Positions 48,992 to 61,229 of a stretch of DNA of 64,000 bases are shown piece by piece. The stretch covers positions 10,354,001 to 10,418,000 of the forward strand of contig JAKZAN010000005.1 in the NCBI GenBank assembly GCA_023053545.1, written 5' to 3'. The stretch is from Lepidurus packardi. Its lineage: Eukaryota; Arthropoda; Branchiopoda; Notostraca; Triopsidae. Under the pieces are notes generated by a model. The model made no database searches and was not told where the DNA came from. It saw nothing but the letters and a program-made list of their open reading frames with translations. A program made the translations under genes and the position numbers. Position 1 is the first letter of the stretch. The number at the start of each line of letters is the position of its first letter.

Positions 48992-51392
48992 TTAAAAGAA
49001 CCAACTCATCAAAAAACCAAAATCATCAATGACATTAATTTTCATTCTCAAGAGACAATCTTCTAGTAATCTTTGAAACAAGAGCTTAGAAACTTGACAA
49101 CCTCTAAAGTTCGCCCTTGTGGATTGGACTTTCCTTTCAAGTACTAGGAAGGCACTTTCCTTTTCATTACAAGGAAAAGGAAAATCTTCATAAACGAAGA
49201 TCAGCCGTTTATGAGGAATTTATCCTCGTGGGGAAAGAAAAACTGGGAAAGGGGCTTACCTTTGAACTGCTTGAGCAAGAACCCCCACTTGAGCTCTGTT
49301 TTCCTTGTCATATCCATGGCCAAGTACTCTTCCACCTTGAAAAAAGACCCTGTTACATGAAACACGCTATCGATATTGCTGCAGTGGAGAATGTCTACCT
49401 TGCAACTCAAAACCCGCTCTGCTGTTTTACCCGTCAGACGACTGTTCACCATCCCAGAATGATCAATCAATTGGACTTGGATATCAAACTGTCGGATTAC
49501 TTTCGGTTTCGCAGATTCGGGCGCAAAGAACAAATCTGCACATGTGGGTTTATCGCAAGTACCAAACCCGTCTTCGTCTTTTATGTAGCCAAAACAATGT
49601 CCGCTGTCCCACGCAATATACAAGCAATTTAAGCCAACTTTCAAATCAAACAAGGAAAAAAATAGAAGCATAGATTTAAACATAAACACAATCTATAGTA
49701 AGAGTAGCCAATAAAAGCTACGACAACAAACTTTTCGGGAGTAATACAAAATAGAAAACTATAGCAATGTGAAACATAGAAGTCAAGCGCGAAAACCTTC
49801 ATGAAAAATTGCAAATACAAGTAAACAAAAAGATGTACCATTTGGTGACGATGGGCAAAGTTGGTCCATCCAGATCCAGGGTGTTAATAATCGAATACAA
49901 AACGGCAATTATGGTCTCCTTTTGCTCCCAGTCTGGAAGTCCCCTTTCAGCCAATACCTTCTCTTTCAATTGACGTATGTTATAGATCGTCTTGATAGTG
50001 CTCACTTTAGAAAGGGAAAAGTTTAAGAAGATTCGCTTTTTAAGGAAGTTATACTCTCTTACAGTCCGAATGTGGAATTGCAGCACTTTCCGGTTCTTCC
50101 ATTAGGTGTGCAACGGTCGCAGCGCTTAGAGAATAGTTGGCCAACGCTTTGCCTGCTTCTGTATCAGGCTGAGCGATACAGATAGTTCGGGAGCAAGTAT
50201 TGGCCACCAATTTCTGCTCGAACGCGTTAAACGACAATTTGACGTCGGCCAACAATAACACTAGGAATAAAATCCAGGATCAGTATTACTTTAGTTTGAA
50301 GTAATACTCCCTTTATGATTAATTTATAAAAATCACATATCGATTCTATTTACCTATTTATTTTTTATTTATTTATTACAATTTTAGTAAGTATTTATAA
50401 AATCTATACATCTGTTATCTTTATTTATATATCAATATTGATTTATTATAAACCTTCATTATTTATTTATTGCATTTACGTTACGTGACCTTTATTATAT
50501 TATTCACATACTTTACAAAAATAGTAATTTGGCGTGCTTACCTGTTTTATACGGTAGCCAACTAGCCGCAAGTTCCTGCAAAGGCTCATCCCAGAGCGTA
50601 ACAATGAGTCCCGACCCTGTCCTGTCAAAAACTTCCAGATCCTGCTTGATCTTGTTTCCGAACTGAGTTTGGAGGCTCCGCGACTCTTTGACCTGCTTCA
50701 CCGCGACCAACAAGCTGACGAACTGTCCCTCGAAGCTCGCTCGGTTATACGAAACGTCCGCCAGACAGTAAACTTCCGTTAGGTACGGCGGCGGAACACG
50801 AGCAAACTTCTCGAACTTCTGGAAGAGTGGATCATTCGCACCCGAGTTCACGTACTTCCTAATACTACCCTCTTCTGCTACAACCAACTCAGTGCAACTT
50901 TGAAAGAAAAAATATACATAAAAATTTCAGAAAAAAAAACACTTTAAGTATATATATTCAATTTTTGAAGTACTTCGTGACCCGCGGTCGGTACATTGCT
51001 CCTTTGGAATCCTGTTTTAACTTAGGATTGCATACTTGGACTACAAAGACCAAAAAATAAAATGATTAAATTGGGATGATTAAATAACTTTTCGGTAACA
51101 TTGAATTCTTTGATTTTTTACCGGCTGATCCAATTTGACACAATGCGTACACTGAGTGGATATTATTTTCCCGGCCCCAAAATGCCACATTGATGGTATC
51201 TTCTACGGAATCGCGCAGAGTGAAATTCAGGGCGTAGCGAATATTGCTGACGTCATGGCCACCGACCTGTTTAGGTGGCTGGCACGCCAAAACCACCCCA
51301 ACCAGCATAATATCAGCGTCGCCCGGCTTAATATGCGCAATCGAACGAAGCGATAAAACCTTAGCCATTTTCCTCAAACTCCTATGATTCAC
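48992..51392 (-). CDS. MEIOB: Meiosis-specific OB-domain protein MEIOB (hold'em-like)
   Basis: Eight exons (51392-51122, 51040-50974, 50897-50542, 50260-50063, 50004-49839, 49603-49399, 49335-49260, 49143-48992) join in phase to 496 residues. The order follows human MEIOB: an N-terminal OB fold (MLVGVVLACQPP, YALNFTLRDS, VAFWGRE), a central OB fold (YNRASFEGQFVSLLVAVKQV, LIVTLWDEP), and a C-terminal OB fold with four zinc-ribbon cysteines (CGHC...TCDKPTC) plus IQVQLIDHSGMVNSRLTGKTAERVL and ALKW-like TELKWGFLL. MEIOB binds single-stranded DNA with SPATA22 at meiotic breaks; the fly relative is hold'em. An alternative start is MAKVLSLRS at 51368. The intron 49398-49336 is readable in frame but aligns as spliced. 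The last exon is the least certain. It is divergent from SPATA20. Confidence 0.87.
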
Positions 51393-52483
51393 AAAAAAAT
51401 AATTAACTAAATTCTTAAAAGTTAATTCGAGGGAAGCTCTTATGAGCTATAATGAGAGTAATATTCGAAAGGGATTTTGGAAATATTCCATTATTGCTAT
51501 TAGATAGACTTCAAATGTAGTTTATGACATTTCCATTTGGCCCCTTTCCATTTGCTTCTTTGAGTAGGGATTTAGAAATAGTTGGGTTGAAAAGGCCACC
51601 TCAAGCCCTATATTCCTCACATAGATTTTTCTAGGAATACATCTTTTAAGTCGCAATACGAAAGTTTCAAGGATATCCGAACGTTAGGGAAAGGTTTTGT
51701 TTCTAGTTCCAAGAAATTTCACAGCAAAAAGCATATGAATTGCAGACTACTGGGATGAAAAACGGTCTTCAACGTTTTGTAAACGTAGCCAACTACTCGT
51801 CTTTGTGATTTCTAGTTTGCTCTGTGGAGTTTTGTTAGAATGATCGGTAAGTTTGTGATGCTAAGAATTATGTAAATTCAGTATTAATCCTGTAGTTTCT
51901 TTCTGTAAGGAAAGTGGAAGCATTCATACGCATGCGTCTTATAGCAGGGGGTGTGTTTTCAATTGTTTACTCCTCTCACTCAAGGAAAACAAAACATGCG
52001 GCATACACGTTTCAGAATAGTTCTAAGTGATGTCTGTCGCTCTAATTAATCGTTTAATCATTCGAACTGTATCAAATAGTCATTTTAAGTCCTATGTTTG
52101 CCGAAGGGAATATTTAACGGTATGGTTGTTTCAAGAAGTGTTAGAATTTCAGCCTTTTTCAGTGTTGGTGACTTCATTTCTAAAGTTTAGTAGATTTAAC
52201 TAAACAAACTCGCGTTCAGATCTTTAAATACAAAAAATGGTATTAAAATAGTGTAGTTTTTAATGATTAATTTTGAATGAGTAGTTTATCCCTATGAATG
52301 CAAGCAAATTTAACGCTCAGTTATTTGTTAAATATATTACAGACAATTTACTAATAAGTATTCGCAATAGTTTCGTTAACTCCTTGAATTTATTTGTTTA
52401 TAAGTGATATTAAAACAATCTTCTAGGTATCTGGATCGATTTTAACTCCAAATTTGAAAAAAAATCGCTTTGTCAATCAGAAG
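51393..52483. other. Divergent promoter region of MEIOB and SPATA20
   Basis: About 1.1 kb between the two facing-away start codons. A splice-acceptor-like TCTTCTAG lies just before 52427, so SPATA20 probably has a 5' UTR exon inside this region. No other gene seen. Confidence 0.5.
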
Positions 52484-55400
52484 ATGAGCACCGCTTCTAC
52501 CTCGACTCCAACTTATACTAGCGCTCCGAAACACGAAAATATTGGCGGTCATCAGAACGAAGTTACGAAAATGGCCGAATCTCATGCTGGCGCCACAGAA
52601 AATCGTTTAATTCACGAAAAATCTCCGTATTTACTTCAGCATGCTTACAATCCTGTGGATTGGTACCCATGGGGTCCCGGAGCCTTCGAGAAGGCTAAAA
52701 CTGAAAATAAACTCATTTTTCTCTCGGTGGGGTATTCCACGTGTCATTGGTGCCACGTCATGGAACGCGAATCATTTGAAAGTACGGAAATTGCTCAAAT
52801 CATGAACGAGAATTTCGTGAACATCAAAGTTGACCGCGAAGAGCGCCCGGATGTCGACAAAATGTACATGACTTTTGTTCAGGTAAATACTTAACTTTCC
52901 AATTAAAATGGCGTAAACATGTCAAATGTATCTCAAATTTTCTAAGATTCGAAAGTTTCACTTACATTGATAGTCTTCCGATGTATAAATTAGGCAATGC
53001 ATCACGAACTCCTTGGAATTAAATTCATCTATTATAATATCTATTATTATTATTAATAATAATAATAATATGTATTAATAATGTGTGAACATTTATTAAT
53101 AATTTATTTAATTTATTAATAATATTAGTAACTTAATGATTTTTGAAATATAAAGAAAATCCTGAATCGGTAAAGGAATAAGTGAGGATACTCAGAACAA
53201 CTTGCTCAAAATAACTTGAATTCTCCTCGTAACCTTGTTATTGTAACAAAAGGCCAGTGTAGGCAGGGGAGGTTGGCCAATGAGCGTTTTTCTCACTCCT
53301 GACTTGAAACCAGTGTACGGAGGCACTTACTATCCTCCTAAAGACGGTTTGGGTCGCCCTGGTTTTTCGACACTCCTCAATTCGTTAGCGAATCAGGTAC
53401 TAACTTGTCTTTGTTTTCTTTCACCTGTAGGCCACATCTGGTAGCGGGGGGTGGCCAATGAGCGTCTGGTTAACCCCAGATTTGAAACCCATCTATGGCG
53501 GCACGTATTTTCCCAGTACGGACAAATATTACGGTCAGCCGAGTTTCCCCTCTCTACTCAGATCTTTGGCTAAGCAGGTAAAAAGAAAAAAAAAATAAGA
53601 GACGAGACTATTGAACTTTCTTTTTATGATGTCTGGTATCATTGCCTCGCGTCCAATAGTGGAAAGAAAATCCCGCCAAGTTCATTACTTCTGGAAACAG
53701 AATTTTGGAAGTGCTCAAAGAATCCGCAGAGATTAGCGGTTTGGGTGGAGAATATCCTGGTTTGCAAGCCGCGGAAAGATGCTTCGAGCAATTGCAGAGA
53801 GCGTATGAACCGCGCTTTGGTGGCTTCAGCCGCGCACCCAAGTTCCCCCAACCGGTTAACCTGCACTTCTTGCTCAGTTTCGCCGCGAGAGAGCCTCCGG
53901 ATAGCAAGAAGCGACACCGAGCACTGGAAATGTGCTTCCATACCTTACGGATGATGGCGCAAGGTGGCATCCATGATCACGTTTCAAAAGTAACGAAAAA
54001 TTGCTTTCCGTATGTACTTTTTGCTGTTTGTTCTTTTCGCACTTTAAGTTGCACATGGTTTAAGATCGTAGTTGAGGAAAAGGGTTCGTAATCAAGAAGT
54101 TGGGCCAGTATTGCAGAGTATTGTTTTTGACATATGTAATGCAGAGTTGTTCTTTCATGAGTTTCTGGGTGAAGCGAAACCTTTGGTTGGAAGTCAATAG
54201 CTCAAATTTCTGATCGGTTCGCGCTGTTTGTCGCGGAAGTTTTTTTCTTGGCATTTTGGCTTAATTTAATTGTTTAACTTTTAAATGTTTTCGAGTTTAG
54301 GGATTTGCCAGGTATTCAACTGACGAGCACTGGCACGTACCCCACTTCGAGAAGATGTTGTACGACCAAGCACAGTTGGCCGTGGCTTACGCAGAAGCGT
54401 ACGTCATTTCGAAAGATAAGTTCTTTGCTGATATCGTGGATGATATACTGGAGTACGTTTCACGCGATTTAAGTGATCCAGTAAGTTTAATTTTGTAAAA
54501 GTTTCTTTTTAAACGAGAAATCTTTGAATCTTCTCTTCTTTGTATCTTTGAGTACTTAGTACTCAAATCGATGTTTGTGTACTTAGTACTCAAATCGATG
54601 TTTGTGTACTTAGTACTCAAATCAATCTTTGAGTACTTAGTACGCAAAGATAAAGAGAAGGTTTAGATTTGGTTGGACGTAGAGAACTCTACGTCCAACG
54701 AAATCTAAACTCTACGTCCTAAAAAAGAGTACTCAAATCTAAGTAGAGTACTCAAATCTAAGTAGAGTACTCAAATCTAGTACTCTACGTCCAACCAAAT
54801 CTAAACCTTACCACCAACCACGATGTACACAAGTACTTCAAGGTACTCATATATATCATGGTTGGCCGTAGATTTGGTTCAAAGTACGTAGAGTACTTTA
54901 AGGTACTCTCCGTCCAACCAAATCTACAACCAACCATGATATATATGAGAACCTTGAAGTACTTGTGTATGTACTTCAATGTATGTACAATGTTTGTACT
55001 TGTGTATCTACAAGTACTTCAAGGTACTCATATATATCATGGTTGGCAGTAGATTTGGTTGGGCATAGAGTACTTAGGTACGTTGAAGTACTTGTGTATG
55101 TCGTGGTTAGCCGTAGATTTGTATAATAGATAACTTGGATCATCTAACCATAAAATGTAGTATTTATGTCGTAAAGAATTGATGCTAAAACACGTGTTGT
55201 GTTATGCGTAATGTTGGAGTTGGAAGTTGAGCGCAGTTAGTACTGTGATACTATTATTTTATAGCTATTATTAATACTATAGATTTTGTTTTATAAATAC
55301 TGGATCGATATTAAATTATACATATTTGAGTCAATTTTCTTGTTAGCGCTTGTAGACCTTGAGATTCATGCAGGTTTTTCCTTGTAGTCGGGTGGGTTTT

Positions 55401-58121
55401 ACAGCGCAGAAGACGCGGACTCCTTCCCCTTCCACGGTGCACCCGAGAAACGCGAGGGCGCCTTTTGTGTATGGACCTATCGTGAAATCCAGGATTTGCT
55501 ATCTGAAAAGGCTGGCGTATTGGAGACGCCCAAACTTGCTGACGTGATTTGCACTCACTTTGGCGTCAAACCCGAAGGCAATGTGGAGTCCCATCAGGTA
55601 CGTAATGCATTCAAAGTGTTAAAGAAGCAAAATTTGCTGAAAGGTGCGGAAATGTGCCAAACACTGTGTTGATGGGACAATATGCCATTTGGTATTTATG
55701 ATGTTTGACCATGTGTAGGATCCTCATGGAGAACTCAAGGGGCAAAACGTGCTTATCATACGCAACAACTTGGAGAAAACAGCTGCTAAAGTGGGTTTGC
55801 CAATTGATCAGACCCAAAATGCTATCACCAAAGGACTCAAAATCTTGCACGAGGCGCGAAAGTTCCGTCCTCGCCCTCATTTGGATGACAAAATGTTAAC
55901 GGCCTGGAATGGTACTCCCGATTCCTTCATTTTTTCAATCTTTGAGCTCTTTTCGAATTATGTAAGAGTAGAAATCACGTATTTCTTTGAAGAAATTCGC
56001 AAATTTCATCAGGAGATCGTGTATTCTATGAAAGGTCACGTATTTCTCCGATATATTTGCGTGTTTCTTTAAAGAAATTTGCGCATTTCTTAAGAAAATG
56101 CGCAAAATGACCCAGTGTCTTTCTGTGAAGGAACTAGGGAAGTTCCTTAGGGAAGCAACGTATGCGGTATTTCTTTAGAGAATTCAACTTTTCCTAAAAT
56201 CATTGATTTTCATGTTTTTTCATTGATTTTTCATTGATCTTCGTTTTTTTCAATCCTGAAGATATAGAGTTGAGCTCTTTTCGACTTATAAGTAGAAATT
56301 ACGTAGTTCTTTAGAGAATTCAACTTTTTCGAAAGAAATCATTGATTTCTTAAAAGAAATTTCCATATTACTGCAAGAAAGTTACGCATTTACGCATTCT
56401 TCATTCTTAATTTTTCTTCCCAAATGCCTGAAGGGTTGATGATCTCGAGTTTCGCGAAAGCTGGTGGTATTTTACAAAACGGAGAGTATATAAAGCGAGC
56501 CGTTAAAGCAGCGCGTTTCATTCAGAATCATCTGTACCTTCCGGAGACGCAGACCTTGTTACGCAGTTGCTATAAGGGGGAAACTACCCCTTCCCAAATG
56601 TAAGACTATTTTTCAAATTTCCCCTAGACAACGCGGTATCGATGTAACTCTAACTTGCGTTGCGTTCTCATTGTTCTTTTGTTGCGCCTTTTAGAGCGGA
56701 ACCGATCCCTGGGTTTCTGGACGATTATGCCTTCACTATTAGAAGCTTGTTGGATTTGTTTGAAGTAACACAGAACTCGGAATGGGTCGAAATGGCGTAC
56801 CAATTACAAGAAACCCAAAACCGGCTCTTTTGGGATGCCACAGATGAAGGATCGGGCTATTTCACTTCGCCCGAAGGAGATGTTTCTATTTTAGTCCGCT
56901 TGAAAGAAGGTAAAAAAAGAACAAGAAAGGTTGCATTTTTCGTCTAAATAGCGACAGAATTCTTTGACGCATCATTTGCTTCCACATTAAGCTAATGAGA
57001 CCCATCTTAAAACTTAATACATCTTCCTAGTTTGCTTCTTTCGTAGTTCCTTTTTAAATTCACATGCGTCGACCTAAAAACTACATAATTGTGAAGTCGT
57101 TCGTAGGTCTCTGTACTTTTTTTTTGGTTTGCCCCCTAATTTAAGTTGTTTTTTCATGGTTTTAACAGACCAAGATGGTGCTGAGCCCTCGGGCAATTCA
57201 GTGTCAGTGAGCAACTTGTTGCGTTTGGCGGCTTTATGTGATGAAGACTACCGTCGTAAAGCGAGCAAGATTCTGCAAGTCTTTGGCGAACGTCTAGCCA
57301 AAGTCCCGGTGGCCTTACCTGAAATGGTAGCTGGCTTAATCAGTTACGAAGATTCGCCCACAGAGGTAAGCGTGTCATTCCTTTGGTATGCCAAAATTGC
57401 ATGGCATTCCCAGGCCCAGTATGCTTGTCCGTGACGCGACTCCCAAGGTTTGTTTATAGAATATTATTTTCCCCTATGCCCTGTATTTTCACCCGCCCGT
57501 ATCCATGATCGATCCTAAACGGCAGTTATGAATTGTTGACCGTCTTCATCCCCCATGATCGCATAAAAAGGACGGGGTTAAAGTCCTCAACGGAGCCATA
57601 ACTCAGTTTGTACGCTTATAAATATTGGAAAAGGCTTATAATTCCGACAGTCGTCCCCTATCTTCGCCCCGAGTCTGCCTTACCGTTTTATTACTGCCAG
57701 CGCTGCTTAAAAATGCAAAAAAATGCCAAAATTCTTCATCCTGATTCTAAAAATTCCCTGAAAAAAGAGGGAAAGGGGGATTCAAAACTGGGGGGAAAAA
57801 AAGACCCAAAAGTAGAATTAGTACAAAAGCTCCATAAACTTGTTGCTATTCTAGGTCGTAGTGGTGGGTCCAGGGGAGGCCGAAGAGACCCAATCGTTGC
57901 TGCAAGCTGCATATTTGAGTCCTAAGCTGCTGACAGGCCGGATTATCCTCTGTTTAACGGGGCAGGAAGAGGCCGCTAATATTGTGTTGACAAAACGGCC
58001 CGAGTTGCGGCAAATGAAGACCGTTTCCAACCGCGCCACCGCTTACGTCTGTCGATTTCGCTCCTGTTCGGCTCCGGTCACTTCCCCGCAAGATTTGACC
58101 AATTTGCTGGAGCATCATTAA
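52484..58121 (+). CDS. SPATA20: SPATA20-like thioredoxin-domain protein (DUF255/YyaL family)
   Basis: Coding exons: 52484-52882, then either 53253-53396 (A) or 53431-53577 (B), then 53660-53989, 54301-54480, 55388-55597, 55719-55911, 56434-56599, 56695-56909, 57169-57365, 57855-58121. With B the product is 767 residues, close to the human length. The N-terminal thioredoxin-like domain has [20 protein letters not shown] and the CxxC site [11 protein letters not shown]. Exon A or B gives GGWPMSVxLTPDLKP; then [43 protein letters not shown], and the C-terminal alpha-barrel with [13 protein letters not shown] and RVPVALPEM. Exons A and B are tandem duplicates, both phase 0, separated by only 34 nt, so they are probably spliced as alternatives. 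The biochemical role of SPATA20 is poorly known; it is testis-enriched in mammals and resembles bacterial YyaL. An AATAAA lies at 58128-58133. Identification is certain. Confidence 0.96.
53036..53160. repeat. AAT/ATT-rich simple repeat
   Basis: ATTATTATTATTAATAATAA type repeats in the SPATA20 intron upstream of exon A. Confidence 0.75.
54541..55125. repeat. Nested tandem and inverted minisatellite cluster in a SPATA20 intron
   Basis: Three copies of a 27-bp unit (TACTTAGTACTCAAATCGAT...) at 54553-54640 are followed by about three copies of a 20-bp unit (GTACTCAAATCTAAGTAGAG) near 54728-54780. Then a ~50-bp block occurs forward at 54829-54879, inverted at 54916-54968, and forward again at 55010-55060. 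GTACT words pervade the cluster. No coding content. Confidence 0.8.
55938..56350. repeat. Diverged direct duplication in a SPATA20 intron
   Basis: A block around 55938-56000 (GAGCTCTTTTCGA, AGTAGAAATCACGTA, TTTCTTTGAAGAAATT) reappears around 56268-56340 (GAGCTCTTTTCGA, AGTAGAAATTACGTA, TTCTTTAGAGAATTC). Between them lie further TTTCTTTAAAGAAATTTGCG-like palindromic words. Confidence 0.65.
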
Positions 58122-58127
58122 GAAAGA

Positions 58128-58133
58128 AATAAA
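58128..58133 (+). promoter_or_regulatory. Polyadenylation signal of SPATA20
   Basis: Canonical AATAAA six bases after the SPATA20 stop codon, which implies a very short 3' UTR if used. Confidence 0.5.
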
Positions 58134-58260
58134 AATCAACAAAATCTTCCTTTCAATTCTCCCCAAGGAAAATGAAATCTATATAACTTCCCTTTGACCT
58201 GAATTACATTACCTATGGTTAACGGGCAATTACTTCCAAACCCATTTAGTTTTTTTGAGG

Positions 58261-58323
58261 CAATACACAAGTTGGAGTCAATACACATGTTGGAGTCAAT
58301 ACACATGTTGGAGTCAATACACA
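58261..58323. repeat. 18-bp tandem repeat
   Basis: Three and a half almost identical copies of CAATACACATGTTGGAGT, just after the SPATA20 gene. Confidence 0.9.
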
Positions 58324-58999
58324 AAAGCGTGCATCAGGTTACGTAGCTGAAGCCCGAACATTGCAACATCGTGAACAAAACGTCGGAGCCAAAAAACTAA
58401 CGATTCGTAGAAAAGAAGGAAAAAAGTTTTTGGAAATCTGTCAACGCGATTTAATTGTCATGCGGAGAAGAAGTGCATTCCAAGCAGTCCAGGAAGCCAA
58501 AACGCATTAAGAGATTTATAGTTCTATGGGGCGCCATAGTTCTACCCCCCCTCAAGAGAAGAAAGTGCGCTGCTTGGGACGTAGCCCAAAAACGAGTTGA
58601 AATTTTATGATTGGCCAATCCCTATCCATTTTCCCCGCTGTGTTTATTAAAATAAGCCTCTTCTTTTTCCTCCCCTTCTTTGGAAAACTGAAATAAAGAC
58701 AAAATCTTGCACCAGAAAAAAAAGGCCAGAAATTCAAGAAGCTGCTCAACATGCTGCGTCCTAGTTTCCCATCACGAAGAGCAAAAACCAGGCCAACGCT
58801 ATAATTAACCCGAAGACCCTCACCCGAAGGTCCTCTCTAACTCATTTTTTCTTGGAACACCCCCCTAAACAAAAAAATCCTTCAAACGTCTTTTACCTTA
58901 ATAGTTTTCTACGGTTTTACACTCTTTTCGACACTTGGCGTTAAAGTTAACCCTTCTAAAGGAGATAAAACTGTCTGTTGTACTGAATCTTCGTTGACA

Positions 59000-59470
59000 T
59001 TTTAGGAATATGTTTTAGTTTCATAAAAAATCTACTTAACATTTGGAAAAAAATCGATGTCGGAAATTTTCTAAAAATAGTTTCCAGGATGAATGGGGTT
59101 ACGTTGGCTAAAATTGTGATATGAAGGGAGAGAAATGTTTTTTTTCAAGGTGAAAGTATCCTTTCTAATTTTAGGAAATACGTTGCCATTTTCATTAAAA
59201 ATCTAATTAAAAGCTTTTTTGAAAAATTAATGTGGAAAACCTTTAAATTAATTTTGAATATTTTTTTTTTATTGTGCCTTCGTGAACATATTAGGCAAGT
59301 TTTTTTTATCATTTTCGCTAAAAATCTACTTACAATTTCTAAAAAACTGATGTTGAAGACTTCTTTGAATTATTTTCAAGATGAATTTCGGGGTTAAAGT
59401 ACCTAAAATTGCGATATGAAGGGAGAGAAATGCATTTTTCAAGGTGAAGATATCAATCTTTCATACTTTT
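59000..59470. repeat. Diverged tandem units
   Basis: The word AAAATCTACTTA with surrounding TTAGG, TTTCAT and GATGT context occurs near 59028, 59206 and 59318. The stretch GATATGAAGGGAGAGAAATG occurs at about 59119 and 59414, each followed by TTTTTCAAGGTGAA. This fits an old array of 120-300 bp units. Confidence 0.65.
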
Positions 59471-59667
59471 TCTAGAGTATAGGGTGATTTACGATCAGTT
59501 GGAGTCAAGTTATTGCAGTTGCTCATTGGAACTGAAAAGTATTAAATCGAGTTTAAACTTCAGATACTTGGGATTCCGAATTGCGTACTTTGATGCAGTA
59601 TTTTCGGCATTCAAGTAGTATTTTCGGCATTAACTTGCAAGCAAAGGCGCTCATATATAAGAACTTA

Positions 59668-60418
59668 CAGTGATGCCTCGAATAATGAACACACTCCGTT
59701 CCAGGACGGCGTTCGTTACGCGGGACGCCGTTTTCCCATAAGTTACTATGGAAAAATTTTGATCCCTTCCAGAGGCCGGTCCAAAATTCGAAAAAATCAT
59801 CATTTTGCATTATGACACTGGATGGTACTTCTTCTCTTCAACCTATGAAATCCTTCCCTACTGGCTTGGAACTCTTCTTCCTCTTGTTCTAAAGCTTGTG
59901 AGCTTGCTCTTGGAGAGGATCTTTATAAGCTTTTCATACATGACCTAGCGTTATTACAAATTATTTCCTGTGTGGTTAGATCTCGTTTCATTAATCCAAA
60001 CTAACATTAACCTCTCCATGTCATCACTAATCGATTTCATGTGCACCTGTGAACAAACTCGAGAGATTTCCCTTGGCCACCTTAGCTTTCATGATTGATT
60101 CTCTATGGGCTAAAATTGTTCCTATGGTTGACATATCGCTCCGTAAGATGCAAGATCCACAACTCCAGCTCCTGAGTCTTTTTTGTCTATGATTTCTTGC
60201 TTCATTTCAATAGTAAGCGCTCTTGTACTCTTCCCACTAACGGTCTTCTTAGATGCCATTCTGACAGCACTAAAAAAGCACTCAATTTTTTTTTACAAAT
60301 TTCAAATGTAAGAAACAACAGCGCGGTTCGTAATGCGGGGCCGCGTTCGTTATGTAAAACATTTCCCGGCCCGCGCTCGCGTTCGTAATGCGGAACGTTC
60401 GTTAGGCGAGGTACCACT
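59668..60418. mobile_element. pogo/Tigger-like nonautonomous element
   Basis: The left end CAGTGATGCCTCG(AATAATGAAC) and the right end CGAGGTACCACT are inverted copies of a CAGTGGTACCTCG-type terminus followed by AACGAAC words, typical of pogo/Tigger members of the Tc1/mariner superfamily. TA flanks the left end; the right flank is a TATATA run, so the TA duplication is uncertain. About 750 bp, no transposase frame; GTTCGTTA/GTTCGTAATGCGG words repeat near both ends. Confidence 0.75.
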
Positions 60419-61229
60419 ATATATATTGCAGCTAAAAACTATTGTGCAAGAAATTTTGGCAGCACTTGTAATGATTTCACGTGAAAGTTGTGCAAGTGTA
60501 CCAAATGTTCTTTTCTTTTACGTTGGGAATTAAGAAAGGCCAGTTGCCAAATCCTCGGCTTTTCATATTCAAATGATGGTAAATCGCTTCCTTATTTCCC
60601 TGACAAAGACCTCCATTTCTTCTTTAGGGAAAAATCACCATATTTTGCGTGAAGACATGTCTTGACGAAGACATTCCATTTCAATTCCTTTTTTTCCAGA
60701 TTAGAAAGCTCAAACTGTAGGACGTGCTTGGCTTCAGAACGCTATTGGCGTGTTTGGTAAATGACGCGGAGCGACAGAATTACGAGTCTTCATCACGTGG
60801 CTTTGCTCACTTTTTTTCTCCCAATGATTACAGAAATTTCCTTTTTTTGTTTGACTAACCCAAAGTGCCACATTGTAAAAACCGCTTTTGCATAACAGGT
60901 GTTGCATGGCATTTCTTCCAGAATGTATCCAGGAATTTCTTCCCCTGCAAATTACTGCGTTCCCGCGCAGGCGTAAGCTGTTTCCAAAAACGTTCGTTTA
61001 CTTCCCGAGCTACCAGACCAAACTTCTTCAGTGACTTACGTGCTACCCCGGGTAGTAGTTGTCCCCATAACTGCGCAGTAATTTCGTGTATCGTTATTTC
61101 TGCGAGAATGGGACCTGCTTGTGGTCTTTCCGTTGGCGTGTTGGCGGTGTAAGAACCTCATTCTTAAAGGCAACGGAAGAAAATGTAATTCAAAAGTGGT
61201 TGTTGCGGAAATTATTTGAATTTCCCACC

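Larger units (their letters stand above)
58122..61229. other. 3.1-kb region between SPATA20 and the calcium channel
   Basis: Repeat-rich: an 18-bp tandem repeat, diverged ~150-bp tandem units, and a pogo/Tigger-like MITE. No supported gene. The promoter and 5' UTR of the calcium channel should be near the right end, where an open frame runs from about 61086 into the channel start. Confidence 0.5.

Noticed and set aside
49336-49398. Extra 21 residues in MEIOB from an open intron
   Set aside because: Removing the GT-AG segment restores SCKVEEYLAM, which aligns without gaps to the family.
54541-54790. Possible CRISPR-like array
   Set aside because: Units are contiguous without unique spacers, and the DNA is eukaryotic and intronic.
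58261-58323. Possible repeat-spacer array
   Set aside because: Simple 18-bp tandem repeat with no spacers.
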